This document shows positions 1 to 12,700 of a stretch of 64,000 nt of DNA, piece after piece. The notes under the pieces were generated by a model. The model was not told where the DNA came from, ran no database searches, and saw only the letters and a list, made by a program, of their open reading frames with translations. The stretch comes from Silene latifolia (Eukaryota > Streptophyta > Magnoliopsida > Caryophyllales > Caryophyllaceae), in the NCBI RefSeq assembly GCF_048544455.1, contig NC_133538.1:453977311-454041310 (forward strand). Direction: 5' to 3'. The position numbers were made by a program, and so were the translations under genes. Position 1 is the stretch's first letter; each line of letters opens with the position of its first letter.

Positions 1-104
1 TCATGTATAGCCAATCCACGCACCCATATCAAAAACACGTTATAGTCCGATCATCATCGGGTGGTTTTTGGAAGGTGCAGATACTGGGTATCTACACTTA
101 CTTG
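1..104 (+). repeat. 3' end of an LTR-like dispersed repeat
   Basis: The last part of this stretch, ending GATACTGGGTATCTACA at about 97, closely matches a second copy ending at about 13053 inside intron 9. Both copies contain a TAGTCCGAT...ATCGGGTG block at the same distance from that end. A shared terminus closing in CA fits the end of an LTR, but the start lies outside the window, so the family is unknown. Confidence 0.45.
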
Positions 105-346
105 AGTGTTTCTATTCCAAACAATTACTTTTACTAATATCATTATTAATATTGACATTATTATTTATTATTGTTATTAAGAATATTATTAGTAAAAAAT
201 TCCTATTTTTTCATTATTGTAATTTATGATTATTCATATATAATTTTATAATTTTTTTCTTATAAATATTAATATTAGTATTATACTATGAATATTATTA
301 TTATTATAGTTGATAATAACAATAATATTAAATATTATTATGATTA
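105..346. other. AT-rich spacer, no gene seen
   Basis: Very AT-rich sequence with runs of ATTATTATT between the LTR-like fragment and the pentanucleotide repeat. No coding or structural feature is supported. Confidence 0.5.
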
Positions 347-503
347 TTTCAGTTCAGTTCAGCTCAATTCAGATTTATTCAGTTCAGTTCAGTTAAGCTC
401 AGCTCAGTTCAGTTCAGTTCAGTTCAGTTCAATTCAATTCAGCTCCATTCAGTTCAGTTCAGCTCTGTTCAATTCAGCTCAGCTCCATTCATTTCAGCTC
501 TAA
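347..503 (+). repeat. Degenerate (TTCAG)n pentanucleotide repeat upstream of the gene
   Basis: About 155 bp of imperfect TTCAG/CTCAG units lie 160-320 bp upstream of the start codon of the succinate-CoA ligase gene. An open reading frame crosses it (Ser-Val-Gln repeats), but this only reflects the repeat. It may lie in the promoter; no function is shown. Confidence 0.8.
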
Positions 504-666
504 AAAGCCAGAAAGAACGGAGCCTACTAAATGGAAAATTAGGGCGACGGAATTTTCATTACAATTTTACCTCTCATCGCCCTCACTTGACCTCTCTCAC
601 ACCATTCGGAAACTTCTCTCTCCACCTTCTTCGCAAAATCGCCGTCTTTCGATCTACACAAAAACC
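504..666 (+). promoter_or_regulatory. Probable proximal promoter and 5' UTR of the succinate-CoA ligase gene
   Basis: This stretch directly precedes the ATG at 667. Positions 571-645 are CT-rich (CCTCTCTCACACC, CTTCTCTCTCCACC), typical of plant 5' leaders. No convincing TATA box was found and the transcription start is not resolved. The assignment rests on position only. Confidence 0.35.
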
Positions 667-765
667 ATGAGAGGATCGCTCAAAACTTTGGCCTCCAAAT
701 CTCTTTCTTTCGCCGGTAAATGGCAGCAACAACAGCTTCGCCGTCTCAACATTCACGAATATCAG
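667..765 (+). CDS. Exon 1: mitochondrial presequence and start of mature protein
   Basis: Encodes 33 residues from [19 protein letters not shown] to NIHEYQ. The ATG is the first in frame after the CT-rich leader. The presequence is basic and Ser-rich; NIHEYQ begins the conserved ATP-grasp region. Ends CAG|GTCCTA, phase 0. Confidence 0.95.
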
Positions 766-3700
766 GTCCTATTTTTTTTCTGATCAATTTTTGTAATTGT
801 ATTTTGTGATTTAGAGGAATTTCATCTTGTAATTTCGTGTTTTTGTTGATGATTTGATTATCTGTGATAATTCTTAGGTTTATTTGTCTGTGTAATATTG
901 GAGAAACGATTTGTGTCGGTGTCGATTTTGTTGATGGTATACCGTACGAATGGCAGAAATACGATCTTCTACCGAAGAGATATAGCGATTTTTTTTGCGC
1001 TGTAGAAGATATACTCCCTCTGTCCCGGTCATTTGTTGTCCTTTCTATTTTAAGAATGAACTTGATGAGCAATTTGATCATTCACACTCAATTTGTTCTA
1101 CTTGTCATTTAGTAATTGGTCCCTTTCTCTTTCCTTGGTCTTTGTGCCAAAACCATAGCACAACAATTGAGCGGGACGGAGGGAGTATTTCATTAATTTG
1201 CGTTGTTTTGATAAGAGATTTGTACATTTGTTAATATGGATAGATATATCTTTTGAAATGAAAGTGATGGAGATGTTTTGGCTCCTGTTACCTTAAAAAT
1301 ATCGGAAATACGATCGATGTTCTGCTGAAAAAATTTAGCCATTTTGTTGCGATGTAGAAGTTATATTTCATTAATTTGCTCTTGTTTTGATAAGAGCTTT
1401 GTGCTTTTGTACATTTGTTAAAATAAGAGTTTTGGCTCGTTTGCTTGTGAGGACAATGGAGGATATTGCAAATGTGTAGGTTAAATGCAAGGATTCACTA
1501 TATGTGTATCCCTTAGTTTAAAATGTGTATGTTCGACATACTTACGCCCGACTTTCACTGAGGTCCTACTGTCCTAGCCAAAACGTGTCAGTGCGCCTCA
1601 TAGATAAGCTATAATTAGCATAGCTCGTGTGCGTCGTAGATTAGCAGAAACTAGCATGGCTCACTAGTCACTATTATGCAGTGTCCATTTGTTTCTATAG
1701 AACTTTTATTATATCCCTTTTTTCCGACATTATCCTTGGGAGTTTTTAGTCATATAAATGTTGACTTCCAGAAAAAGTGTTATTGCACAAATTCTATTTT
1801 GAAATACATATTTGTTTCCCAAAACAGTGCACCTCGTATCTGTGACCTTTGCCTCATGCCTTGCTGCCATATGGCTCTCGTCACCTCCATGTGAATCGTG
1901 TCTTTTAAAACTAAATCCAGGTGTTAACTTTAGGTTGATGAGGCTTTTACCTTTGACCCCTTTATCAACTGTGTAGCCGTGCCTTATCGGAAACATGGAA
2001 GTGTTGTTAAATGGAAGACAGAGAGTTTTTCATGGTTGGCCGCATGATCACTATCATGCTAGCGAAAATGCTGGAGAATTTTACGTTGCCAAACTTCGGT
2101 AGCTGACTAGTTGTAGTTGGTCGGAATGTCTTGCTTCATATATCCATATCTGTGGTTGATTTTTCTTCAAATGATTGTTGACATTGTGCTAACTTTATGT
2201 TCATTATTGTGCGTTCGTGGAAACTAGGGTGCTGAGCTCATGGGCAAATTCGGTATTAATGTTCCGAAAGGAGTTGCTATAACTTCTCTTAATGAAGTTC
2301 AAAAGGCCATCAAAGAGACTTTTGCTGGTCAAGATGAGGTAAATTTTGGACCATGTGCCTCCAGGTGTCTAGTTGTTTCGGTGCTGTCATGTACTATTAT
2401 TTTCTTTGTTATGGCAAACTATATTTTAACCTGTTTTAAACTTCTTAAAAATGTATGTAAGCTTGTGAGGTAAATTTTGGAACCTGCACCTTGTGGACCC
2501 GTATTCACAATTGTCTTAGCTCCTTGTACTATTGTTTCCGCTATTATTGCAAACAGTAACTTTTTTTTTTTAATAAAAAAGTATGTGAAGTTCTAAATAA
2601 TTATTTTTATATCTTGCATAAGCTAATTATAGGTGTACGTCAATTCATTCCCCTAAATTTGTTAGTGTTTGATTATCACCATCATCTTAAAAGAAATCAC
2701 TGATTTATTAAGTTATATGAAGGTGGTGGTTAAAAGTCAAGTCCTAGCTGGTGGCCGAGGTTTGGGAACCTTTAAAAATGGTTTTAAAGGTGGAGTTCAC
2801 ATTATGAAGTCAGATCAGGTTGCAGATATAGCTGGTATGCATTTTTTCCATCTTGTTTTTATGCATTATTTGTGCTTACTTTTTCTTGGGAAATGTGGTG
2901 TATTGTGACTATGCATAGTTATATTGGCCCTGCTTTCTTCTTTACAGTAGAGTGATTACACCTTATTGTTTTATGCTATAGAAGCCAGGAACAAGTGAAT
3001 TCTTTATGTCTAATATGCAATTGTTGGATGGTCTCCTGCCCGGGTCAACATGCATATTGCTTATTGCTTTGTGCCTCTTCCTCATCTCGTTAATGAATAT
3101 AAACCCCCAGGGCAGCAGTAGGGCAGCAGTGCAGCACTACAAACCCTCACCTGCCCAACACCATTATAACCCCAGGCCACCACCTCCACTTTCAATTCCC
3201 CCCCTCCCCCCAAACAGCACCACCATCTCATCACCTGCATCAATCCTTGACGGAAACCACCACACTCAACTCCGCCTCTACCAAAATCCGAGTCACACCC
3301 TTACCCACCACCATCTGGCCACCTAATCTTCGAAGACTCACCCTAACACCACCATCACCCATCACTTTTGACGCCTGCAAAGATCTTGTTGGAGTGATGG
3401 ACAGATCTAGGATTTTTAGTGTTGAGATGGTGGTTGAGGATTGGTGGTGATTGAAGGCCATGGTCGCTGGCATTTATAGTGCGTGGTGGAGGATCAGCCT
3501 TCTTTGGTGAAGGTGGATGGTGGCCGAGTGACTGCTTGGTTGTCGATGGTGGTCGTGGGTGGTGCAAGGAGGTGGCTTTGTGAGGGTGGTGGTTGAAGTA
3601 GGTGGTGACTGACTGGCCGTTGTTCACGGTGGTGTGTGGCAGAGAATCAGTGCTGTATGGTGGAGAAAGCTGTTCGCTGAGTGGTTGGTTAGATAGGGAT

Positions 3701-6700
3701 AGTGGTGGGGGAGAAGGTGGGGATGTGTAAGGAGGTTGTGGTTGTGCCTGTGGTAGCCATAGTGGTGCAAGGAGAAGCAGAGGATGTGTGGTGGTGGGAG
3801 AAAATATTTGCCAGTGGGAGGGTTATTTGAGGGGTATAAGGGTAATCTTGGTATTTAATAATACTCTATCCCACATGTTTTGACCTCTCCTAAAATATCG
3901 TGCAAAAACCGAGCGTATACAATCTATTGGAACAAAGGAAGTACTATATGTTTCATTGATGGAGTCATGCGGTACGCTTTATTTACTTTATTCAGGAAGT
4001 GTTTATTGTTTATCCCTGTTTGACATCCCTTCTCCCCCGTTCAATTGCATTGAGTTTGTGCTTGTATAGTTATGTACATTAACTACGTATAATTGATGGC
4101 AGTTACGATTTCTGTGTTGAGTGTGTTGCTTGGATTGTTAATTTGTGGTTGTGACCCACAAAGTTTATGCATTGAAATCCAGTATTTAATTTTGTTCTAT
4201 TCACTTATGAGATTATTTTACCTTGTCTGTCATCTCCAGAGAAAATGCTGGGTCAGATATTGGTCACTAAACAAACTGGTCCCCAGGGCAAACCTGTTAA
4301 TAGGGTAAGTCTTTATGTTTCCATCAGCTGTTAATATTTTATTTTGACCATCCGATTCGTCTTTAGATTTTTGTAAGTTTTGGAAAACGAAGGTTTCAGT
4401 TACATCATGTTCTATACTTACTCCTCTGTCGTGCTTTGAGACGTCAAATATGGCGATATTTGGGACCTGATTGTTTATTTTCTTGTATTGTAACTTTCTT
4501 TTCCTGTTCAAACAGGTCTATTTGTGTGAAAAGCTGTCATTGGTAAATGAGATGTACTTTGCCATCACCCTTGACCGCAAGACTGCGGGTCCTGTAAGTT
4601 CCTAAACTTTGTTGCTATAACGGGTGAAAGTTGTGGATACTTAAATGACATTTCCTTTTCCAGCTTATAATTGCCTGTAGCAAAGGAGGAACGAGTATTG
4701 AAGACCTTGCAGAAAAGTATCCGGACATGATCATTAAGGTGGCTATATGTCCTTTCTTGTTGTGCTTCCTGTATAGTCCATTTGGTTATGCTACTCTTTT
4801 TTATTGTCTCTTCTTCTTTGTTTAGGTCCCTATCGACGTTTTCACCGGAATTACCGACGAAGATGCTGCAAAGGTTGTTGATGGACTTGCACTGAAGGTA
4901 GCTGACAAACAGGCTGCCATGGAACAAGTGAAGAAGCTGTATAATCTTTTCTGTCAAAGTGATTGCACTCTACTGGAGGTGGACACATCCGCTGTATAGA
5001 TTCATATTTAACTTTGCTCACTTTCCCTCTATATGCTAATCTAGTCGTGTCCTGACAGATAAACCCACTAGCTGAAACTGCTGACAACCAATTAGTGGCT
5101 GCTGATGCAAAGCTTAACTTTGATGACAACGCTGCATTTCGACAAAAGGAGATCTTTGCTCTTCGTGACACATCACAAGAGGATCCACGAGAGGTTTGTT
5201 TCAGAGATCCTTAGGTTTCACTCTTCAATTGTACGAAGCAATTGTCACCTTGATTACCTGTGTATATGTTGGTTTCGGATGAAAATCTGTTTGATTATAA
5301 GAGTTGGAGTCCCGCTTTTAAGCCAAAAAAAGTTCTTATGAATTACTCCCTCCTATTCACTAAGTTCTTCCACATTTGTTTTGGGGTAGAATTTAGTGGT
5401 ATGGTGATATGTGGATGGAAATGAAAGTAAGAGAGAATGTGGGGTCATAAGTTATTATAACCACAAATAATAGACAAATAAGAAAAGTGGAAGATCTTTG
5501 TGAATTTGCCGTTTTAGGAATGTGTAAGATTTAGAGAATAGGAGGGAGTATGATAGTACCCACATACTCACGTAACTACGGGATCCCCTTAACACCTCGT
5601 TTGAAAGCAAATTTATGACTGTGACAGCAAGGGAGGTAAAGAATGTTTCGTACTAGTGTACTGATCTATGTTACTTGGACACTTCACTTCGGTCACGTGT
5701 TGCATTTGCAACACGACACGTCACTATTACGACACTTCATTTAGACCAAAAGATTGAAAATCACGGAAAATAACTGTATCGACACTCCAATACATGTCCG
5801 ACACGACACTTCTTAGACGAGTCCGAGTAACATGGCTAATTATACGCATGAGGCACAAATATCAATACGTTAGAACATGGAATTTAGATTTATACAAAAA
5901 GTAGTGTCAGACTGTCAGGCTGCTATTTTTGTCGTGGTGTCTACGCACAAACTGAAATTGCTTGGCCTTGAAGCCACTGACAGCTTACCTCATCTGTCTA
6001 CTATTCAGGTTACCGCTGCCAAAGCTGACTTGAACTATATTGGTCTGGATGGAGAGATCGGTTGCATGGTGAATGGGGCGGGATTGGCTATGGCCACTAT
6101 GGATATTATTAAGTTGCACGGAGGAACCCCTGCCAACTTTTTAGATGTTGGCGGTAGTGCTTCTGAGAATCAGGTAATCTACTTTTTGTTGTGGTTGTCT
6201 TCTAATAAAAGCCATTGTGTTATGTTGAAGGGCTGTTCCTAATTTCCTACAATCCTACGTGAAGCGTTATTTGTTTCTCTCTAGTTTACTGTATATATTG
6301 TTACTAGATTTCATCCTAATAGTAGCCGTCAAGAATTTAGCGTGACGTTGTGCATGGCATATTGTAACGCTGAATTAAGGTGGATTAATATTCCTAGGCT
6401 AGTTAATAAAAGAGTTAAGCATAACATAAGGACCCAAACTATCATATTTTTTTTCCATCAAGGACCTAAAATATCTGAGTTTTCCGTTAAGGACTTCAAT
6501 ACTCAAATCCGTCAACTTCCGTTAAATAACCATCAAGTTGGCATGGAAAGAAAAATTCAGAGGGAAATAATAATCTGATTTTATTTGTTTGGAATAAAAA
6601 AATCAAGCCGTCCCATTTCCTTATTCTCGCTTTATACTAATGTTTCTCTATAGTCACGTCTTTGTTTTACTACTCCGTAATTGCGATCCATCATTCTGCG

Positions 6701-9700
6701 TTTCAGCTTACATTCCATTATCAACTTTTCTTTCCCCATAAACAACTTCCCAGCCAAAGTAAAAGACCATTTATGAAAGGGCCATAATATCAAAGGATCA
6801 ATGACTATTGTATATTTGAAATACTTGTGTTCATTCATACAGTAATCAAATGATATTTAAAAAATGAACCTATTTAATTTAGCTTTTAAATAATAAGTTA
6901 AGTAATTCATTTTAAAAACAATTCAAGCTTTTTATTAATTAAGATAGACAATATAATGTGTTACATATTATAATCCAAAGGATCGAGGGTAATCCAAGCA
7001 TAACATAAAATGTGGGTCTAAATGGAGGTCTTATAGATAGTAAAACAATGGATTAAGTCTCCCTTTGACAAATTCTCCCAGGAGACGGTCTGACAATAAC
7101 AATATTATAAGACCTTTTACATAAGACTATATGAAATGGTTTATTTTTCAATTTCTTTTTGTCCTTTTTTTGGTTAGTACTCCTAATAAAATAATGCAAA
7201 TCTATAGGTTATAGATACATACCAGAACACAATATTGCAAACGATATAAAATCAAACCAAACATAATTTTTGTATGATATACTTATAAGTTATGTATGTT
7301 GATCGCCACTATTCTTGACCTTCATAGTATATAGTTATATGCATTTGAACTTTAGCACCGGTTTTACTTGTACTCAATGTCAAATTCTCATCAAGTTTTA
7401 TGTTAATTACACCTCTTAGGAAAGAGCTTCATACTTTGTCCACTTGTACACATAACTGTTACATACTAAAGCTTAAATAATCTACTATAAACATTAGACA
7501 AAATTAGACAACAATAATTATGGAAAAATAATACTCTTCTTTAATTTGCTTGCCCACAAATTTCCAACACTTATAATATAGAACTTACCTATATATAGCT
7601 TAGCTTAGGTGGTTGAACCTACGTGTATATAGCTTTAGCTTAGGTGGTTGAAACTTTAAATTATACTAATTGAGATCTATATTACACAATATTCGTTTTT
7701 AGATTGATAATTATATTTTAAATTCTATACTATATTATACTCCATATGTAGTAGTAGTAGTTGTTCTATGAAACTCAATTACACATATACTATTATATAT
7801 TATACTAACTTAAATAATAAAAGAGTGTTATTTTACTTTTAGGTCATAGTTAATTTTGTGTAACACGATTTAATTTTATATAAAAATAGTATGCAACGGA
7901 CCAAAATGATGGAAATTCATTTTACAATAAACTTGTGTAAGATAGCTTACACAAATATTTGTGGAGGAGGAAAGAAGTACTGTTTTCAGAAATGTCATGT
8001 GTTGCACACAAATCACTCGGTAATTTGCAACGCAGATAATAATAGTTGTTTCTATGCGTCGACTTGTCCATTCAAGCACATAATAACATATATGATACTC
8101 CCCCCGTCCGAGTCAATAGTTTACACTTACTTTATTTCCCCTTACAAAATAAAGCAATTCTAAACTATTCAATGAGACTAATTTGCAACGCAGATAATAA
8201 TAGTTGTTTCTATACGTCGGCTTGTCCATTCAAGCACATAATAACATATATGATACTCCCCCGTCTGAGTCAATAGTTTACACTTACTTTATTTCCCCCT
8301 TACAAAATAATGTAAAGCAAGTGGAAACTATTCAATGGGACAGAGGGAGTATATAATTGGTAGTTTATTAAACACAAGTACTCTATACGCAGCTCGACTT
8401 TGTACTAATAGAATCAAAGTAGACGATACAACTATAGTTTCACTATTTACGCTCTTTGATGACCTTGTATTAGTACTCTTAATATCATCTATCGTTTACG
8501 TTTTTTTTTAATTAACGGAGTTGTTCATTACAAAAGTTAATGCTTACTCAGGATGGTGGTCTACGAAAAGCAAAACTCTAAGTCAAATACATGTGAAATA
8601 CATACATATATACATGAACTACTCCGTATTACTTAGTACTCCATACTTGAATTAACTTTTAATTACTCTTTTTGTCACTACCGTCTATAAATATAAGGTC
8701 ATATGCATACGGTTTCCATCCATGTCTTCTAGATACTTTAATGAGCGTGAGTAGGAAAAAAAGAGTCAATTAATCATATGCATGTATTGGAAACTCCATG
8801 GAAGCATGCCATTCTTGCAAACATACAACACATACAATTTTATCATATAAATAAAGCATTAAATATGAACAATCTACTTGCAAAAAAAAAAAAAAAATGA
8901 ACAATCTACATAATACTCCTCAAGGGGGATTTGAGAACGTAATATGAACAAATTACGCAATACCAAAAAAAAATGAATTAACTACTTGTTACTATATTAT
9001 ACTAACAACTTACCAATTGCATGTGGAAAAGGCCTATATATACATATACTTAGGGGATTTGGGAACGCAATCTTAGTTCCTAAATCCTAATCAAACACTT
9101 CTTAATCAAGTGATTAGGTAGAATATGAGTTTTAGCTTGTCTAGAATACTATAGGGTAAACTAAGCTATTAGGTAAATTTAATTGCCAATTAAAAGTAGA
9201 CATCTTACACAATAATTTGTATTTTTGCTATCTCCCCTGTGTTATAATTTGCATGGCTACAAATTTTTGACTCTTATGCACCGCCTTATAACGATTACTC
9301 CGAACCGAACAAAGACCATAAAAGCCAAGGACCTACAAATAAGCAAACACAAAACAAACAATGAATATAAAGATGATGAGCAAAATGAAAGCAATGTGCA
9401 AATACGATAGAACAATAGTATTGACGAAACATTTAAAATAACGTATGACATTTGACTAAAATAACGTAAATCAAACATAGGTTTAATGAGAGATAATTGG
9501 AAAAACAAAAGGGAATTAACTCTTTTTGTTCGCAAAGTTTGTATAAACTATCTTTATAGGTAATGAGTTTTTGCAGTAGAGTAAAACTCTTATTTCAATT
9601 TTAATTTTAATATTTGATTGTATAATTAGACAAACGTTTAAAAGATAAAACTCTTATTATTATTTTATTTTAAACTCATTTAATGTATATCTTTTTATAC

Positions 9701-12700
9701 ACATCATTTGTTGAACAAAAGCAGTAGTTAATGACGATAAATCAAATCAGATCTTACGTGACTATATTTTCTCTTATATATTACAAATAATACCAAAGAT
9801 TCTCTATAACCATGAATAGTGCCAAAAAATTTAACCTTTGGTCTCGATTGGAGTGAGTAATTTTATTGGGCCCTAATATTATTAGGCCAGTCTCACCTAG
9901 ATCTAACTCGTACCCAACCATAGTCTTACACCCCCAATTTGTCTAAACCAAAATAATGAAAAACTCTTCACCGCAAATGGTTATATTCGTGGAACATTAA
10001 TTGAACAAATTAGCAACACACAAACGCATAATACAATCATAATACAATTTGATTCCTTCCCCTCTACATATTCTAGGTGGTATATATGATCTGATCTCAA
10101 ATATATCCACTTGTTCTAATTCCAATTACAATTAATCTCACTATAGACGGAAATATCCGTTTAAAGTGAAAGACGGGTCAAATATGTTTAAAGTGGTGAC
10201 ATTTTTGGGTCCCACCATGCAATTTGTTGCTTGTCTTATGCTTAGAGCAAGTCCAATGGTTTGGATTAGGGACTTGCTTGCAATTTTTTAAAATTGCAAG
10301 CTAGTAGCCAAGCCATTGAAAATGTCCTTATGGATTAGCTTTGTTTAAGCTACTAGCTTCATTAAGCTAGTTGCTTGAAATTGCTTAAATGGACCTACTA
10401 CAAGGAAACAACCAATTAAAAGTTAGTATCTTAAAATGTGGGTCCAATTTGGCTAGTGAAAAATTAAACCAAACCATTGGAATGCATTCTTAATTCAAAA
10501 TTTTTTTAGCTTAAAGTTTCATATGGCAATGGTAAGCTAGTAGGTACTAGCTTACCATTGGACTTGCTCTTAAAGTGGATGGATATTTGGCTCGTCTATA
10601 ACTATAGACGGATATCTCCTATCTATAATGAGACTTTGTGTTCTAATTATATGTTCATTATAAAGAATATTACTCATCTTAAAATCAAGTAGTATACAAA
10701 TTTTGGGATTTCTCTAATATAACATAGCTAGAATTATTTAATTTGGTCACCATTAACTCATTACCATGACAACTCTATAGACAATAATATGGGAATTTTT
10801 AGTAATTTTCTCTTTAATATCGTAAGACATACCTCATTTATGACTGTCTTTATTTTTCAAATTGTAGTCTGACGCGTATATATCATGCATGGACAATAGA
10901 ACTGTGAAACATATATAAAAGATAGATGAAATATATATATAAATCATCTGACATGTCAATTTTACGATACCAATCTTAATATCGTAATTCATGTACAATA
11001 AATAATAGAAGAAAACCACTAAAACTAACATGAACTAAAAATTGACAGGTCGAAGAAACAACTAAACCAGAATAATTTACATACGCCAACAGAGGAGTGA
11101 TATGATGCAAGAGTATATTGTACGTATATTGTACCTGCAAAAACAACAAACTATATAAAGCTTTGTGAAGGGGTGATTTTTTCCTATAACAACCATAACA
11201 AAAATAAGAAGCAAACATCAAGGTAAAAAACGAAAACCAACGGACATTAATTGAATAATAATCATAAGCTAACTCTAATGAAAGCAGCATACAACAACAA
11301 CAACATCATCAGAGCCTTAATCCCAAAATGATTTGGAGTCGGCTGACATTAATCATCCTTTAGAATCGTCTATGGGTGAACGTACACCTCAAAATGCGAA
11401 AAAAAATAGAAAAGGAAAGAAAATGAAAAACAAAAGGGAGAGCGAAACATAATACAAAGTAAGGTAAATTTGTAGGTTTTAAAATCGAAATCCGAATTTC
11501 TTTTATAAAAACTTAAAATTTAAATCGAGAATAAAGATTAAAACTATTTTGAAAACCGAAGTAGAATTTAAGAATCCGGAATACTTTAAAACTGTGTTAC
11601 TCAGACTCCTTGACAAAGTGTCGTATCCGACGCGTATCCGGGTGTCGGATACTTTATTTTAATATTTAAAAGACACTTAGATACGGTCAAACAAGTGTCT
11701 TGACCAGTCTAATAGACACTGACACGACACTGCTATTATCTTAAGTGTTTAATATCTTATAAAAATATTGGCCAATGCAATTTACAAATAGCGTTTTTTT
11801 AACATTGAAAAGGATAAATATGTTAAAAAGTTGAAGTTTCCTAGTTGCATGTGCTGTCCACTATGGGGATATGTGATAAAATATTAAATAAATCATTACA
11901 AACTACCTACTCCGCCAGCTATAAGTATTCATTTCACCTTTTTCCCATAGTTCTCTCTCTTCTTTTACTGTTCTTTAATTATTTAACACTCAACCTAAAA
12001 TTGCCTCTTCATCTTCCATCATCTTCATTACAAAATTTTAAAAAAATACTCTCTAATTAATTCTATCTTCCGTGAAACTCCTTTCTTCTCCATCGTTGTC
12101 GGCTTCACTGTGCCGTTTCGAGAGTCGTGTCGCATAGTGCAGTATCCCAGGCGTCCTAAGTGTCGTATCCGGCGAAGTGTCGTGTCGACACCCGACACTG
12201 CACCTAACAGAAGTGTCGACGCAACCTAGCTTTAAAAGTAAACCAAGTAAAATATATAAGAAAGTGGTTGATAAAAAGTGTAATAAAGGAGATGAGAACA
12301 AATAATTTTTTTTAAAATTAAATAAAAACACTAAATATATCAAATATTAAAAATCCACATATATCATTTCCCTCCATTGTGCCCTCTCCGTCACCATACT
12401 CGCCTCAAGCCTCAGAAATCTCATATCGTGCTCTATCACTCTCAACCATGTCTGTCTCGGCCTCCCTCTACCCCTCGGAACCTTTTCTCTTCTCCAGCCT
12501 CCTAACGGGTGCATCCATAGGTCTCCTTCTCACATGGCCAAACCATCTTAGTCGATTTTCCATCATTTTGTCTCTATTGGCGCCACTTTTACTTTTTCGC
12601 ACGTCTTCGAGGAGGAGACATGTCGCACGTCTTCGAGGTGTCTTGTCGCTCTCACACGAATGCAATCATGATTTGTTCTATCCTAGGATTTGGATGAACA

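Larger units (their letters stand above)
2835..4239 (+). other. Intron 3 with a strand-asymmetric insertion
   Basis: GT-AG intron of 1.4 kb. Positions about 3108-3850 are an unusual GC-rich block, described separately. The flanks are ordinary AT-rich intron sequence. Confidence 0.8.
5194..6008 (+). other. Intron 8 with a Stowaway MITE and a GTGTCGGACACG-type repeat
   Basis: GT-AG intron of 815 bp. It holds a complete Stowaway (5346-5548) and a second inverted-end repeat (5668-5833). No gene is supported. Confidence 0.85.

Noticed and set aside
288-503. Open reading frame with Ser-Val-Gln repeats
   Set aside because: It is a translation of the (TTCAG)n repeat and has no independent support.
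2977-3030. Possible extra exon in intron 3 near EARNK-like codons
   Set aside because: The frame stops at once, there is no proper splice pair, and exons 3 and 4 already join in frame.
3006-3627. His/Pro-rich reading frames in intron 3
   Set aside because: Low-complexity by-products of CCACC/GGTGG repeats.
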